From Belliella pelovolcani (GTDB lineage Bacteria; Bacteroidota; Bacteroidia; Cytophagales; Cyclobacteriaceae): DNA of 64,000 bases. Below are positions 50,422 to 60,975 of the stretch, piece by piece (position 1 is the first letter of the stretch; every line of letters starts with the position of its first letter). The notes beneath the pieces are model-generated. The model did not search any database and had not been told where the DNA came from. It saw nothing but the letters and a program-made list of their open reading frames with translations. The position numbers and the translations under genes are program-made. The stretch lies in NCBI RefSeq assembly GCF_900156785.1, contig NZ_FTOP01000009.1:62001-126000 (forward strand), read 5' to 3'.

Positions 50422-53133
50422 ATGAGAAGATTATTCATCCTTTTATTGATTTTCCAGTGTTGGGTAAGGTTGGAAGCCTCTCAAGACGAAATTACACAGC
50501 TCAATTGGTCCTCAATCGCCAATTTGGAAGATGTAGATTCCGAAGTTGGTAAATTAGGATATGCGGGAATGTTTGTAGGGGAGCACCGCGGAGCCATAAT
50601 CATGGCAGGCGGAGCTAATTTCCCAGAACAAATGCCTTGGGATGGGGGGAAGAAATTTTGGTGGAATTCTATTTTTTTCTTAGATGTCACTCCAAATGGC
50701 TTTACTTGGGTTAAAAATTTGGATGTTAAACTAAGTAAGAATCTGGCCTATGGAGCAGCTGTCTCGACTCCCCAAGGAGTGGTTTTGATTGGAGGGGAAA
50801 ATGAATCTGGTCCCCAAAATGATGTGACCATGTTAAGTTGGATTCCGGAAAGGAAAGAGTTAAAAGTATCCCATCTTCCCAAGCTTCCCATCCATTTATC
50901 ATATACAACAGCAACCTACAGTCATGGAAAGGTCTATGTAGCAGGTGGGGAAGAGCAAGACAAAACATCGGATGCTTTTTTGGTTTTAGACATTGCTGCT
51001 GAAAATCCTCAGTGGAAAAGCCTTGCAACATGGCCTGGCGCTCCTAGGTCAAATGCCGTTTTGGTTAACCAAATGTCGGGAGACTACGAAAAGCTCTATT
51101 TGTTTGGTGGAAGAAGGAAAGTGCCAAATGCTATCAGTGAGCTTTATGCAGATGTTTTTGAGTATGATCCCAGATTGAATAAATGGAATCAATTAGATCC
51201 AATTAAAGATAATGATGGAGCTGTCGTTCCAATTTCTGCGATGGCAGGCGCACCTTATGGATCTGGTCACATACTTTTATTTGGGGGAGTTACAGGTAGG
51301 TATTTTTCTAAACTGGAAGCGCTAGCTTTAAAAATCAGTAATACTGAAAATGATGAAGAAAAAGAATATTTTGAAGAAGAGAGGAAAAAACTTATAGCAG
51401 AACACCCCGGATTCAGTAATCAAATATTTTCATTTCATGCTATCACGAAGACTTGGACTGTATTAGATGATATGCCATTCACAAGTTCTGTTAACACGAT
51501 TGCAGTAACAAGTGGAAACCATATTATTATTCCATCAGGGGAAACTTCTCCAGGTTTACGAACATCAGAAATCAAAAGCTTGACTATAAAAAACAAGCAA
51601 CAATTTGGAACGCTTAATTACATCGTTTTGGGAGGATATCTGGGTATTTTGGTGGTCATGGGCTTCTTTATTTCCAAAAAACAACACAATGTAGCAGACT
51701 TTTTCAAAGCTGGAGGCAGGGTGCCTTGGTGGGCAGCTGGAATAAGTGTATTTGGGACGCAGCTGAGTGCCATTACCTTTATGGCCATACCTGCCAAAAC
51801 CTTCTCTACGGATTGGACGCTGTTTTTCTTGCTGATGACTATCATCATGATCTCTCCGGTCATCATCGCCTTGTTTTTGCCCTTCTTCCGCAGGCTTAAC
51901 CTGACTACAGCCTACGAATACCTTGAACTGCGCTTCAACCGAACTGTTCGCAACTTGGGGAGCTTGATTTATGTCACACTTCAATTTGGGAGGTTGGGGA
52001 TAGTACTGCTTTTGCCTTCCTTGGCACTCTCTGTCGTTACAGGAATGAGTGTGGAGCTGTGCATTTTGATCATGGGAGTATTGAGTATTCTCTACACCGT
52101 TCTGGGAGGAATAGAAGCTGTGATCTGGACGGATGTGATCCAGGTTTTGGTACTTTTGGGAGGGGCATTGGTTTCGCTTGTCCTAATGGTTTACCATATG
52201 GATATGGAATGGAGTTCCATCAAAGAACTGGCATTGGATTCCGGAAAAATGAGGATTTTTGATACTTCTTTTGATTTTACAGGAACAGCGATATGGGTGG
52301 TGCTAATAGGTGGACTGGCTTCCAACCTGGTGCAATATGGAAGTGATCAGACCGTCATACAACGGTACCTCACAACCAAAGATGAAAAAACCGCAGCCAG
52401 AGGCATCATGACTGGGGCCTGGATGGCTTTGCCATCTGCTTTGATCTTTTTTGCCATAGGGACTGCTTTGTATCTTTTCTATCTGCAACATCCACAAGAC
52501 CTTTCACCGGTCATTCAAAATACCGACAGTATTTTTCCTTGGTATATTGTCACCCAACTTCCGCAAGGAGTTTCGGGGCTCTTGATCGCCGCTGTTTTTG
52601 CTGCCGCTATGTCTAGCTTGGACAGCAGTATGAATTCAGTCGCCACCGTGATCACCACTGATTTTTATAAACGTTGGTTTCCTTCCCAAAAAGAAGAAGG
52701 CAAACAGCTAACTTTTGCCAGATGGGTTACTGTAGCCATTGGTGTTGGCGGTACCTTGTTGGCCTTGATGATGGCGAGCATGGGTATACCTTCCTTATGG
52801 GATCAGTTCAATATGCTGATCGGATTATTTGCTGGTGGTTTGGGAGGGATATTCCTGATTGGCATACTTTCCCGCTCAGTCAACGGCCAAGGTGCAGTTC
52901 TTGGTTTAGCGGCAAGTGCCCTGGTGCAGATCTTAGTCAAATACCAAACGGACCTTAGCATTCACCTCTATGCCTTTACCGGCCTAGTAAGTGCAATGCT
53001 CTTTACTTATCTCTTTAGCCTTCTTTTCCAAAAGCCCAGCCCGAAAAGTATAGAAGGGTTGACCATACATTCTTTGAAGAAAGAAAAGGAAGAAATGCAG
53101 TATGAAGGGGTAATGGCTTATAGAGGTAAATGA
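50422..53133 (+). CDS. Kelch (NanM-like mutarotase) - SSS sialic-acid transporter fusion
   Basis: 903 aa. Signal peptide (residues 1-20), then about 370 residues of kelch repeats (MAGGANFPEQMPWDGGKKFW, GVVLIGGENESG, YLFGGRR, LLFGGVTGRYF), the pattern of NanM sialic-acid mutarotase. From about residue 395 come some 13 membrane helices of an SSS symporter (FKAGGRVPWWAAGISVFGTQ, VLGGIEAVIWTDVIQ, FAAAMSSLDSSMNSVAT). A periplasmic mutarotase tethered to its Na+ importer would deliver the correct anomer directly. GC content jumps at the domain junction (about 51.65-51.72 kb). 10 bp after nanA. Confidence 0.92.
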   Translation: MRRLFILLLIFQCWVRLEASQDEITQLNWSSIANLEDVDSEVGKLGYAGMFVGEHRGAIIMAGGANFPEQMPWDGGKKFWWNSIFFLDVTPNGFTWVKNLDVKLSKNLAYGAAVSTPQGVVLIGGENESGPQNDVTMLSWIPERKELKVSHLPKLPIHLSYTTATYSHGKVYVAGGEEQDKTSDAFLVLDIAAENPQWKSLATWPGAPRSNAVLVNQMSGDYEKLYLFGGRRKVPNAISELYADVFEYDPRLNKWNQLDPIKDNDGAVVPISAMAGAPYGSGHILLFGGVTGRYFSKLEALALKISNTENDEEKEYFEEERKKLIAEHPGFSNQIFSFHAITKTWTVLDDMPFTSSVNTIAVTSGNHIIIPSGETSPGLRTSEIKSLTIKNKQQFGTLNYIVLGGYLGILVVMGFFISKKQHNVADFFKAGGRVPWWAAGISVFGTQLSAITFMAIPAKTFSTDWTLFFLLMTIIMISPVIIALFLPFFRRLNLTTAYEYLELRFNRTVRNLGSLIYVTLQFGRLGIVLLLPSLALSVVTGMSVELCILIMGVLSILYTVLGGIEAVIWTDVIQVLVLLGGALVSLVLMVYHMDMEWSSIKELALDSGKMRIFDTSFDFTGTAIWVVLIGGLASNLVQYGSDQTVIQRYLTTKDEKTAARGIMTGAWMALPSALIFFAIGTALYLFYLQHPQDLSPVIQNTDSIFPWYIVTQLPQGVSGLLIAAVFAAAMSSLDSSMNSVATVITTDFYKRWFPSQKEEGKQLTFARWVTVAIGVGGTLLALMMASMGIPSLWDQFNMLIGLFAGGLGGIFLIGILSRSVNGQGAVLGLAASALVQILVKYQTDLSIHLYAFTGLVSAMLFTYLFSLLFQKPSPKSIEGLTIHSLKKEKEEMQYEGVMAYRGK

Positions 53134-53333
53134 TAAATAATGTGTGAATCACGATAAGACCACTAACCAACTTAAAAATGATCAAAGTTAATTTGATATT
53201 AATTGATATTGGATATTGATAGATATTGACTTGAATTTATAAGTCTATTCTAATATGAAATTGCCAATTGTAATAAAGAGTGTAACAATGATGAATGAAA
53301 ATGAAATTTGTATAAAATAGAAATAGAGAAAAT
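53134..53333. other. 200-bp intergenic stretch with GATATT repeats
   Basis: AT-rich, with five GATATT motifs at 53193-53228. A similar cluster lies at 56097-56119. It may carry an internal promoter for the sialidase gene; none is convincing. Confidence 0.4.
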
Positions 53334-54875
53334 ATGAAAAAGTATAAGGTATTTGGATTGTTGACGATGATCATAGGCATGATGCTCTGTATCTCTTGTC
53401 AGTCTCAGAAACTGGAAAGTGGAAAGGCTCTCTCTTACGAACCCCGCTTCGTACCACTCCCTCAGGGAGGTTTTAGTCATGTGGGAAGTATTCTTTTGGA
53501 TGGGAATACCCAAGCTGAAAATGGCCAGTTGACTTTGATAATCAATGGGAATCAGGCGATGGACAGCGTAAAGCTTGTAGCGAGAATTGGAGAAAAAGAA
53601 ACCCAAGTGCTGGCCAAAACGGCTAAGGTCAAAGGCAAGACTACTTTAGAGCTTGCCGCTTTACCTTCTGGGGTACAATCCTTGGAAGTTCATGTCATGG
53701 CCAATGATGCCCATGATTTGAAAGACAAGGTCAATATTTCGGTAGGAAATATAATGCTGGATAAAAAGAAGATTGCTATAAACAGCACCAAAGAAGTTCC
53801 TGCCTACAGACTTGCTACAGCCTTAAGAAGTTATGGTTTTGAAGGCGTACATTCTTACAGGATACCTGGACTGATTACTACCCCAAAGGGAACAGTGCTG
53901 GCAGTATATGATATCAGGAGAAATAGCTCTGTGGACTTGCAGGGTGATATAGATGTAGGCCTGAGTAGAAGTACGGATGGCGGAAGAACCTGGGAACCCA
54001 TGAAAGTGATCATGGATATGGGCGAATGGGGAGGCCTTCCTGAAGATCAGAATGGTATCGGTGATCCGGCGATTTTAGTAGACCATGAAACGGGTCATGT
54101 CTGGGTTGCTGCCCTATGGCAGCATGGCAAGCCTGGAAAAATGGCCTGGAATTCTTCCGAACAGGGTATGAAGCCTGAGGAAACCGGACAGTTTATGTTG
54201 GTCAAGTCTGAAGATGATGGTCTTACATGGTCTGAACCCATCAATATCACCCAACAGATGAAAGACCCCAAGTGGCACCTTTTCTTCAACGGTCCTGGTA
54301 AAGGTATTACGATGCAGGATGGTACCTTGGTTTTTCCTGCACAATACAAAGATGAAAACCAAATGCCTCACAGCACCATAATTTACAGCAAAGACAAAGG
54401 AAAAACCTGGTCTGTAGGTTCGGGAGCTAGATCCAATACTACGGAAGCCCAGGTGGTCGAGCTTGCTGACGGTACTTTAATGCTCAATATGCGGGACAAC
54501 CGTGGAGGTTCACGGGCTGTTGCAGTTACCAATGATTTTGGAAAAACCTGGACAGAACATTCGACTTCCAGAAAAGATTTGATTGAGCCTGTATGTATGG
54601 CCAGCATCATTGATAATCCATACATAGACCAAATGCTGCTATTCTCCAATCCGGCACATGAAAAAAGAAGGGTCAATATGACCATCAAAGCAAGCAAGGA
54701 TGACGGCAATACCTGGCCGGAAGGCAGGCAACTGCTTTTGGATGAAGGGCAGGGCTGGGGCTATTCCTGCCTGACCATGATCAATGAACAAGAAGTAGGG
54801 ATACTTTACGAAAGCAGTGTGGCCAATATTACTTTTCAGATAGTGGATTTGAAGGATATTTTGAAGCAAAAATGA
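53334..54875 (+). CDS. nanH: Sialidase (GH33), lipoprotein
   Basis: 513 aa. Lipobox ends ISC (Cys22). Residues about 40-150 form a beta-sandwich N-terminal domain. Catalytic propeller: YRIPGL (FRIP-type motif, Arg176), acid region AVYDIRRN, and Asp-boxes [32 protein letters not shown] and SKDDGNTW. Releases terminal sialic acid at the cell surface or periplasm. Overlaps the epimerase start by 4 bp. Confidence 0.95.
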   Translation: MKKYKVFGLLTMIIGMMLCISCQSQKLESGKALSYEPRFVPLPQGGFSHVGSILLDGNTQAENGQLTLIINGNQAMDSVKLVARIGEKETQVLAKTAKVKGKTTLELAALPSGVQSLEVHVMANDAHDLKDKVNISVGNIMLDKKKIAINSTKEVPAYRLATALRSYGFEGVHSYRIPGLITTPKGTVLAVYDIRRNSSVDLQGDIDVGLSRSTDGGRTWEPMKVIMDMGEWGGLPEDQNGIGDPAILVDHETGHVWVAALWQHGKPGKMAWNSSEQGMKPEETGQFMLVKSEDDGLTWSEPINITQQMKDPKWHLFFNGPGKGITMQDGTLVFPAQYKDENQMPHSTIIYSKDKGKTWSVGSGARSNTTEAQVVELADGTLMLNMRDNRGGSRAVAVTNDFGKTWTEHSTSRKDLIEPVCMASIIDNPYIDQMLLFSNPAHEKRRVNMTIKASKDDGNTWPEGRQLLLDEGQGWGYSCLTMINEQEVGILYESSVANITFQIVDLKDILKQK

Positions 54876-56026
54876 ACCAATACGCAAGAATATACAGAGA
54901 TGCCCTTTTGAATGATGTGGTGCCTTTTTGGGAAAAGCATTCGCTTGACAGGGAATATGGAGGCTATTTTACCTGTTTGGATAGGGAAGGGAAAGTCTTC
55001 GATACGGATAAGTTTGTGTGGTTGCAGGGCAGACAGGCCTGGACTTTTGCCATGTTGCACAACAAAGTGGAGAAGAATCCTGCCTGGTTGGAAACGTCCC
55101 GATTGGGGATAGATTTTCTGAAAAAGCATGGGATGGATGCGGAGGGGAATTTCTATTTCACTTTGGATAGAAAAGGATCCCCTCTAGTAAAGCCTTATAA
55201 TATTTTCTCGGATTGCTTTGCGGCTATGGCATTCAGCCAATATGGTCAAGCTTCCGGAGATCAGGAAAGTTTGGATTTGGCAGTAAGCACATTCAACAAT
55301 ATCCTCGAAAGGCAGCATAACCCTAAGGGTAAGTATTCCAAAATCATTCCCGATAACCGTCCTTTGAAAGGCTTTAGCCTTCCGATGATATTGAGCAATC
55401 TTTGTCTGGAACTCGAGCCCCTGCTGGATAAAATCTTGGTGGAAGAAACCATAAATGCCTGTGTCAGGGAAGTAATGGAGGTGTTTTTGGACAAAGAAAG
55501 CCTGATGGTCTATGAAAACTTACTTGAAGACGGCAGCCTGAGTGACAGTTTCGAAGGCAGGCTGATCAATCCCGGACATGGGATTGAAGCCATGTGGTTT
55601 ATGATGGATATTGCCAAGAGGCGTGATGACAAAGCTTTAGCTACTTTGGCTAAGGACGTTACCCTGAATTTATTGGATTACGGATGGGACAAAGAGTTTG
55701 GGGGGATTTTCTATTTCCTTGATAGGAAAGGCCATCCGCCGCAACAGTTGGAATGGGATCAGAAACTCTGGTGGGTGCATTTGGAAACCCTAGTTGCTTT
55801 AGCCAAAGCGTATCAGATGACGGGGGATACGGACTGTATGGGTTGGTTTGAAAAAGTTCACAATTATAGCTGGAAGCATTTTGCTGATCCAGAATTTGGG
55901 GAGTGGTTTGGCTACCTGAATAGGAGAGGAGAGGCCCTGCTTCCGCTCAAAGGAGGGAAGTGGAAAGGATGTTTTCATGTGCCAAGAGGGATGTATCAGG
56001 TGTGGAAGACATTAGAAAATGAATAA
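54872..56026 (+). CDS. N-acylglucosamine 2-epimerase (AGE family)
   Basis: 384 aa (alpha/alpha)6-barrel with AGE signatures: [48 protein letters not shown], and a C-terminal [13 protein letters not shown]. Converts ManNAc from NanA to GlcNAc, the alternative to the ManNAc-6-P (NanK/NanE) route. Directly coupled to the sialidase. No nanE is seen in the window. Confidence 0.92.
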   Translation: MNQYARIYRDALLNDVVPFWEKHSLDREYGGYFTCLDREGKVFDTDKFVWLQGRQAWTFAMLHNKVEKNPAWLETSRLGIDFLKKHGMDAEGNFYFTLDRKGSPLVKPYNIFSDCFAAMAFSQYGQASGDQESLDLAVSTFNNILERQHNPKGKYSKIIPDNRPLKGFSLPMILSNLCLELEPLLDKILVEETINACVREVMEVFLDKESLMVYENLLEDGSLSDSFEGRLINPGHGIEAMWFMMDIAKRRDDKALATLAKDVTLNLLDYGWDKEFGGIFYFLDRKGHPPQQLEWDQKLWWVHLETLVALAKAYQMTGDTDCMGWFEKVHNYSWKHFADPEFGEWFGYLNRRGEALLPLKGGKWKGCFHVPRGMYQVWKTLENE

Positions 56027-56182
56027 ACTTCACTATGGATTCCGAATCTCCACTAGTATCAATTAGAAATGAAGTTTATAGATTCGGATACTTATTGATA
56101 TTTGATATTCGTGGATATTAGTTCCAGTATTCAAATTGTTGCTGTAAAATCAAGTAAGTGTTTTCGTCCATTAATTACAATC

Positions 56183-57292
56183 ATGATAACTTCAATAACA
56201 AGGATAATGCTTTTCTTTTTCACCATGTTGCTGCTCAATAACCCGGCTTCTGGGCAAACGGATTGGTATGATCCCCTAAGAGTTGATTTCCCTGTCATTG
56301 AAGGTAGATTCATGGATAAAAAGGATTATTTCAGGTTGCCTTCAGAATTGCAGCTTGTAGTGAGGAAGGAGGTTTGGGAACTTTCAAAAAATTCAGCTGG
56401 GCTTTCATTGGGATTTCTTACAGATGCTACTGAAATACAGGTCAAATACACCGTCAAAGGCAATCACCAAATGCCGCACATGGCTGCTACAGGAGTAAGC
56501 GGTGTGGATCTTTTTGTCAGGGAATCAAAAGAGGAGTGGAATTGGGCCCGTGGGGTGTACAATTTTGGAGATACCATTCAATACATTTTCAGAATAGATC
56601 CAAATCCTACTATTGAAAAAGAATTCAAACTTTATTTACCCCTTTACAATGAAGTAGAATACCTGAGCATGGGTGTGAGGAAAGGACATACGTTTGAGTT
56701 TATTGAAAAAAACAGCAAAGCCCCTATTGTGGTCTATGGAACATCTATCGCACAGGGAGCCTGTGCTTCAAGGCCAGCCATGGCCTGGACGACTATTTTA
56801 CAGCAAGCTGTGGGTATGCCTTTGGTTAATCTTGGATTTTCGGGCAATGGATTGTTGGAAAAGGAACTGATTGATTGGATCAGTAAAAAGGAATCTTCTT
56901 TAATCATTTTAGACTGCTTGCCCAATTTTGTGCCTGGTAAAGGAATTTCAGATGATGAAGTCAGGGCAAGGATTCAATACGCCGCAAGGAAACTCCGAAC
57001 AGGTAATCCCAAAGTGCCGGTGCTGTTTACGGCCCATGCAGGATATTCAGACCAATATGTGGATCAAAGCAGGAGGGACTTGGTAACCAAACTGAACACT
57101 ATTCTTCTCGAAGAATTGGACAAACTATGGGAACAAGGAGTACATGGAATCCATCATTTATCTTCGCAAGCTATCGGATTGGATCAGTTTGATTTTGTTG
57201 ATGGAACTCACCCTACTGATGGGGGTATGCTTAAATATGCCAAAGCGAATCAGAATAAAATTTTGGAAGTGTATAAAGAGAAGAGAAAATGA
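56183..57292 (+). CDS. SGNH-family esterase (GxDLY/SGNH_hydro_3 type)
   Basis: 369 aa from ATG 56183, giving a signal peptide (RIMLFFFTMLLLNNPASGQ); an earlier in-frame ATG at 56102 gives no proper leader. N-terminal GVDLFVRE segment corresponds to the GxDLY domain; catalytic block I VYGTSIAQGACASRP with Ser, NLGFSGNG, and the C-terminal DGTHPTDGG Asp/His. Likely a carbohydrate O-acetylesterase of the nan locus. Overlaps the next start by 4 bp. Confidence 0.85.
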   Translation: MITSITRIMLFFFTMLLLNNPASGQTDWYDPLRVDFPVIEGRFMDKKDYFRLPSELQLVVRKEVWELSKNSAGLSLGFLTDATEIQVKYTVKGNHQMPHMAATGVSGVDLFVRESKEEWNWARGVYNFGDTIQYIFRIDPNPTIEKEFKLYLPLYNEVEYLSMGVRKGHTFEFIEKNSKAPIVVYGTSIAQGACASRPAMAWTTILQQAVGMPLVNLGFSGNGLLEKELIDWISKKESSLIILDCLPNFVPGKGISDDEVRARIQYAARKLRTGNPKVPVLFTAHAGYSDQYVDQSRRDLVTKLNTILLEELDKLWEQGVHGIHHLSSQAIGLDQFDFVDGTHPTDGGMLKYAKANQNKILEVYKEKRK

Positions 57293-59370
57293 AGTTTCAA
57301 TATTTTTTGATTTTGTCCCTGGCAGTTATTTCATTAAAAATGAATCCTGCTTTTGCCCAAAAAACGAAAGTTGCCTGTATCGGTGATTCGGTTACTTTTG
57401 GATATGGGATTTCAGAGAGGGACAGCCTAAGCTACCCAAGTCAATTGCAAAGAATGTTAGGGGATGCTTATGAAGTTGGTAATTTCGGGCACAATGGAGC
57501 AACTTTACTTCAGAATGGCCATAATCCTTATATCCAAACAGCTGCTTTTAAAAATGCATTGGCATTCAGGCCTGATATTGCGATCATTCATTTAGGACTT
57601 AATGACACTGACCCAAGAAACTGGCCCTATTATAAAGGTGAGTTTGAAACTGATTATGCATCTTTGATTGCTGATTTGAAGCAGGCAAATCCCGATGTCC
57701 GGATTCTGATTGCGGAATTAAGCCCGATTTTTAGTGGACATCCAAGGTTTAAAAGCGGTACACGTGATTGGCATCGGGAAATCAGGAATAAAACCCAAAA
57801 GGTTGCCATAGACAATGAAGTGGAGTTAATAGATTTTTTCAAGCCCTTGCATCAGCATCCAGATTTGTTTCCCGATAATCTGCACCCTATTGCTAAAGGA
57901 GCAGGGATTTTTGCTAAATTGGTTTATTCCAGATTAAGTAATGAAGCCCATGTTTTTCAACTTGGCAAAATCTTCCAAAATGGATCCGTCCTTCAAAGAG
58001 GGGAAATGGTTAATGTTTTTGGCAGGGGAATTCCTGGAGAAGAGGTTGTAGTCAGGCTGGGAAATTCAATTGGGAAAGACCAGGTTGATTTAGATGGAAA
58101 TTGGCTTATTGAGTTGGGGCAGGTACCAACAGGAGGGCCATTTAATTTGGAAGCCAATCATATAAATGAAACTCTTAGATTAGATTCCATCTGGGTCGGA
58201 GACCTTTGGCTAGCGATGGGGCAATCCAATATGGACTGGCCGCTTTCACTAAGTAACGGGGGTAAGTCCTTGGAGGAAATTAGTCAGGAGAACCTGTTTC
58301 CTAGAATCTATAAATATGATCCTGTTGGTACAATGAACGATCAGGCCTGGGACAAAATGACCTTAGAAGCAGTTCAGGATTTAAGATTTTTTGAGGGACA
58401 ATGGTTGTCAGGGCAGAAGCTGAAGGATGCTTCCGGGTTGGCATATTATTTTGCAAAGCAGTTGGGTTCCCATTTGGAAATTCCCATAGGAATTGTACAA
58501 CTAAGTTTGGGTGGGGCACCTATCGAATCCTTTGTGTCTAGAGAAAGTCTTGAAGAAGACAATCTATTAGTCGATATACTATCAGGCTGGAAGCAATCGG
58601 ATTTTATGATGCCATGGGTTAGGCAGCGGATTAAGGAAAATTTAGGGAATTCCTATGAAACACTTCAAAGACATCCTTTCGAGCCTGCCTATTTGTATGA
58701 AGCAGGTGTCAAGCATTTGGAAGGACTAACATTCAAAGGCTTGATTTGGTATCAGGGAGAAAGTAATACACTTAATCCAGTACTTTATGGCAGGTTGTTC
58801 AGACTTTTTGCTGAAGATATGCGGGCAGCATTTGGAGAAAGTTTACCGATTTATACAGTACAATTACCAGGTATGTCTAGGGTAGAATGGCCCTATTTCA
58901 GGGAGATTCAGGTACAACTGGCCCAAGAGATTCCTAGCGTTTATCTGGCTACTACAATTGACTTGGGAGACAGTCTTGATGTTCACCCAAGAGACAAAGA
59001 AAGTATAGGCAAAAGGTTGGCAGCGTTGGCATTGAACTATTCCTATGACATGCCATTTGAAGACCCAAGTAAGATTAAGGTGAAAGAAGTGTATTTTGAG
59101 AAAGATATCTTGAATTTGGTTTTTAACGTGAATGATGCACTTAAAGTGAAAAGTGGTCCTTTGGTTCATGGTTTTGAATTGATTGGTCCAAAAGGACTTC
59201 GAAAGAAAGTGAGAGCTGAGATATCTAAGAATACTGTATTGATTGAAGTACCTAAGAGCTTTAAACCGGAAGCTGTATGGTATGGATTTGAACCTTTTCC
59301 ACAAACCAATTTATTAAGTCCCGCTGGTAATCCGATAGGGCCTTTCCGTTTACCTTTAAATTTCAATTGA
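57289..59370 (+). CDS. GDSL esterase - sialate O-acetylesterase two-domain protein
   Basis: 693 aa with signal peptide. Residues about 25-220: SGNH hydrolase (IGDSVTFGYGI, GHNGATL, HLGLNDTD, NLHPIAKGA). Residues about 225-693: sialate O-acetylesterase (SASA) with LAMGQSNMDWP, SLGGAPIESF and IWYQGESNT. Two esterase modules in one chain suit removal of several acetyl groups from O-acetylated sialic acids so that sialidase and lyase can act. 3 bp before the sulfatase. Confidence 0.9.
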   Translation: MKFQYFLILSLAVISLKMNPAFAQKTKVACIGDSVTFGYGISERDSLSYPSQLQRMLGDAYEVGNFGHNGATLLQNGHNPYIQTAAFKNALAFRPDIAIIHLGLNDTDPRNWPYYKGEFETDYASLIADLKQANPDVRILIAELSPIFSGHPRFKSGTRDWHREIRNKTQKVAIDNEVELIDFFKPLHQHPDLFPDNLHPIAKGAGIFAKLVYSRLSNEAHVFQLGKIFQNGSVLQRGEMVNVFGRGIPGEEVVVRLGNSIGKDQVDLDGNWLIELGQVPTGGPFNLEANHINETLRLDSIWVGDLWLAMGQSNMDWPLSLSNGGKSLEEISQENLFPRIYKYDPVGTMNDQAWDKMTLEAVQDLRFFEGQWLSGQKLKDASGLAYYFAKQLGSHLEIPIGIVQLSLGGAPIESFVSRESLEEDNLLVDILSGWKQSDFMMPWVRQRIKENLGNSYETLQRHPFEPAYLYEAGVKHLEGLTFKGLIWYQGESNTLNPVLYGRLFRLFAEDMRAAFGESLPIYTVQLPGMSRVEWPYFREIQVQLAQEIPSVYLATTIDLGDSLDVHPRDKESIGKRLAALALNYSYDMPFEDPSKIKVKEVYFEKDILNLVFNVNDALKVKSGPLVHGFELIGPKGLRKKVRAEISKNTVLIEVPKSFKPEAVWYGFEPFPQTNLLSPAGNPIGPFRLPLNFN

Positions 59371-59373
59371 AAT

Positions 59374-60942
59374 ATGATGAATATTGATATGAGAAATTCT
59401 TGGATGTTATTGCTATTGGTTTTAGGGCTTGTTTCTTGTCAAAATGAAAGGCAGGAAATTGCTAAGCCCAATATCATCATCATCATTTCTGATGACCATA
59501 CCCAGCAGGCTATCTCGGCGTATGGAAGTAAACTGACCCAAACTCCGAATATTGACAGGATTGCAAATGAAGGAGTATTGTTCAACAAGGCCTATGTCAA
59601 CAATTCCATTTGTGGACCGAGTAGGGCTGCTTTATTGACAGGTAAATACAGCCATAAAAACGGCTACCGTGACAATGAGAACTCCTCCTATGACTCTTCG
59701 CAGGATCAGTTTGTCAATCATTTGCAAAAAGCCGGATATCAGACTGCTTGGATTGGGAAATATCATTTGGGGGAAGACCCTAAAGGATTTGATTATTGGG
59801 AGATTTTGCCCGGACAGGGACATTATTACAACCCGGATTTTATACAGATGGATGGTTCTAGGGTCAGGAAAGAAGGGTATGTCAGTAATCTGATAGAAGA
59901 TGCAGCAGAAAGTTGGTTGGATTCACGTGACCAGGATCAACCTTTCCTTCTGATTTTGGGGCATAAGGCCACACACCGGACATGGATGCCGGATTTGGAT
60001 GATCTGGATATGTTTGACGAGGTGGAGTTTCCCCTTCCTGACAATTTTTATGACGATTACCAAAACCGGGAAGCAGCCCGTGTCCAGGATATGAGTATTG
60101 CGCACTCTATGCAAATGGCCTATGACCTCAAAATGTATCCTGAAGATACCAAAGATGGTAATGTCACCAGAATGACAGCTGACCAAAGAAAAAGATTTGA
60201 TGGGTATTATAAGCCCATTCAGAAAGCACTTAATGAAGCAGGACTGGAAGGTGATGCTTTGACAGAGTGGAAATTTCAGCGCTACATGAGGGACTATTTA
60301 GCTACAGCTGCTTCCATGGACCGGAATATCGGTCGTTTATTGGATTATTTGGATAATCACGCTTTGAGTGAAAACACCATCGTCATTTACTTGTCTGACC
60401 AGGGCTTTTACTTAGGCGAACATGGTTGGTTTGACAAGCGCTTTATGTATGAGGAGTCTTTTAGAACACCCATGATGATGCGTTATCCCGGGCTTATTGC
60501 TCCAGGGACTGTTTCTGAGGATTTTGTCATGAATCTGGATATAGGCCCTACCATGTTGCAAGCAGCTGGTCTGGAGATTCCAAAGGATATGGATGGGAAG
60601 TCATTTTTGCCGGTTCTGACTGACCCAGAAGCAGAAGGAAGGGAAGCAGCCTATTACCACTTTTATGAAAATGGCGAACATGCCGTGTCCCCGCATTTTG
60701 GTGTCCGGACTGATCGCTATAAACTTATCCGCTTTTATAAGCGGGTAGAAGAGTGGGAATTGTATGATCTTGAAAATGACCCACAAGAGCACAATAATCT
60801 ATTTGGAAATGAAGAATATGCAGAGGTTCACAAAGAAATGTATGCCAAATTGATGAGAGTGATTGAAAAATATGGAGATGAGGAGGCAAATGCAATTGTT
60901 GAACAGCCTATGAATGGAGATCTCAATCTAAGAAAAAAGTAA
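59374..60942 (+). CDS. Type I sulfatase, Cys type, lipoprotein
   Basis: 522 aa. Lipobox SC at residue 22. Metal-binding Asp40/Asp41 (SDDHTQQAI), and the formylglycine motif CGPSRAALLTG with Cys80; GKYHLGE, LSDQGFYLGEHGW follow. Cleaves sulfate esters, probably from GlcNAc/Gal of mucin-like glycans, after Cys80 is oxidised to formylglycine. No maturase (anSME or FGE with cysteines) is seen in the window. Confidence 0.93.
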   Translation: MMNIDMRNSWMLLLLVLGLVSCQNERQEIAKPNIIIIISDDHTQQAISAYGSKLTQTPNIDRIANEGVLFNKAYVNNSICGPSRAALLTGKYSHKNGYRDNENSSYDSSQDQFVNHLQKAGYQTAWIGKYHLGEDPKGFDYWEILPGQGHYYNPDFIQMDGSRVRKEGYVSNLIEDAAESWLDSRDQDQPFLLILGHKATHRTWMPDLDDLDMFDEVEFPLPDNFYDDYQNREAARVQDMSIAHSMQMAYDLKMYPEDTKDGNVTRMTADQRKRFDGYYKPIQKALNEAGLEGDALTEWKFQRYMRDYLATAASMDRNIGRLLDYLDNHALSENTIVIYLSDQGFYLGEHGWFDKRFMYEESFRTPMMMRYPGLIAPGTVSEDFVMNLDIGPTMLQAAGLEIPKDMDGKSFLPVLTDPEAEGREAAYYHFYENGEHAVSPHFGVRTDRYKLIRFYKRVEEWELYDLENDPQEHNNLFGNEEYAEVHKEMYAKLMRVIEKYGDEEANAIVEQPMNGDLNLRKK

Positions 60943-60975
60943 AATGAATAGGTTCTAAAATTGAAAAATAAAAAA

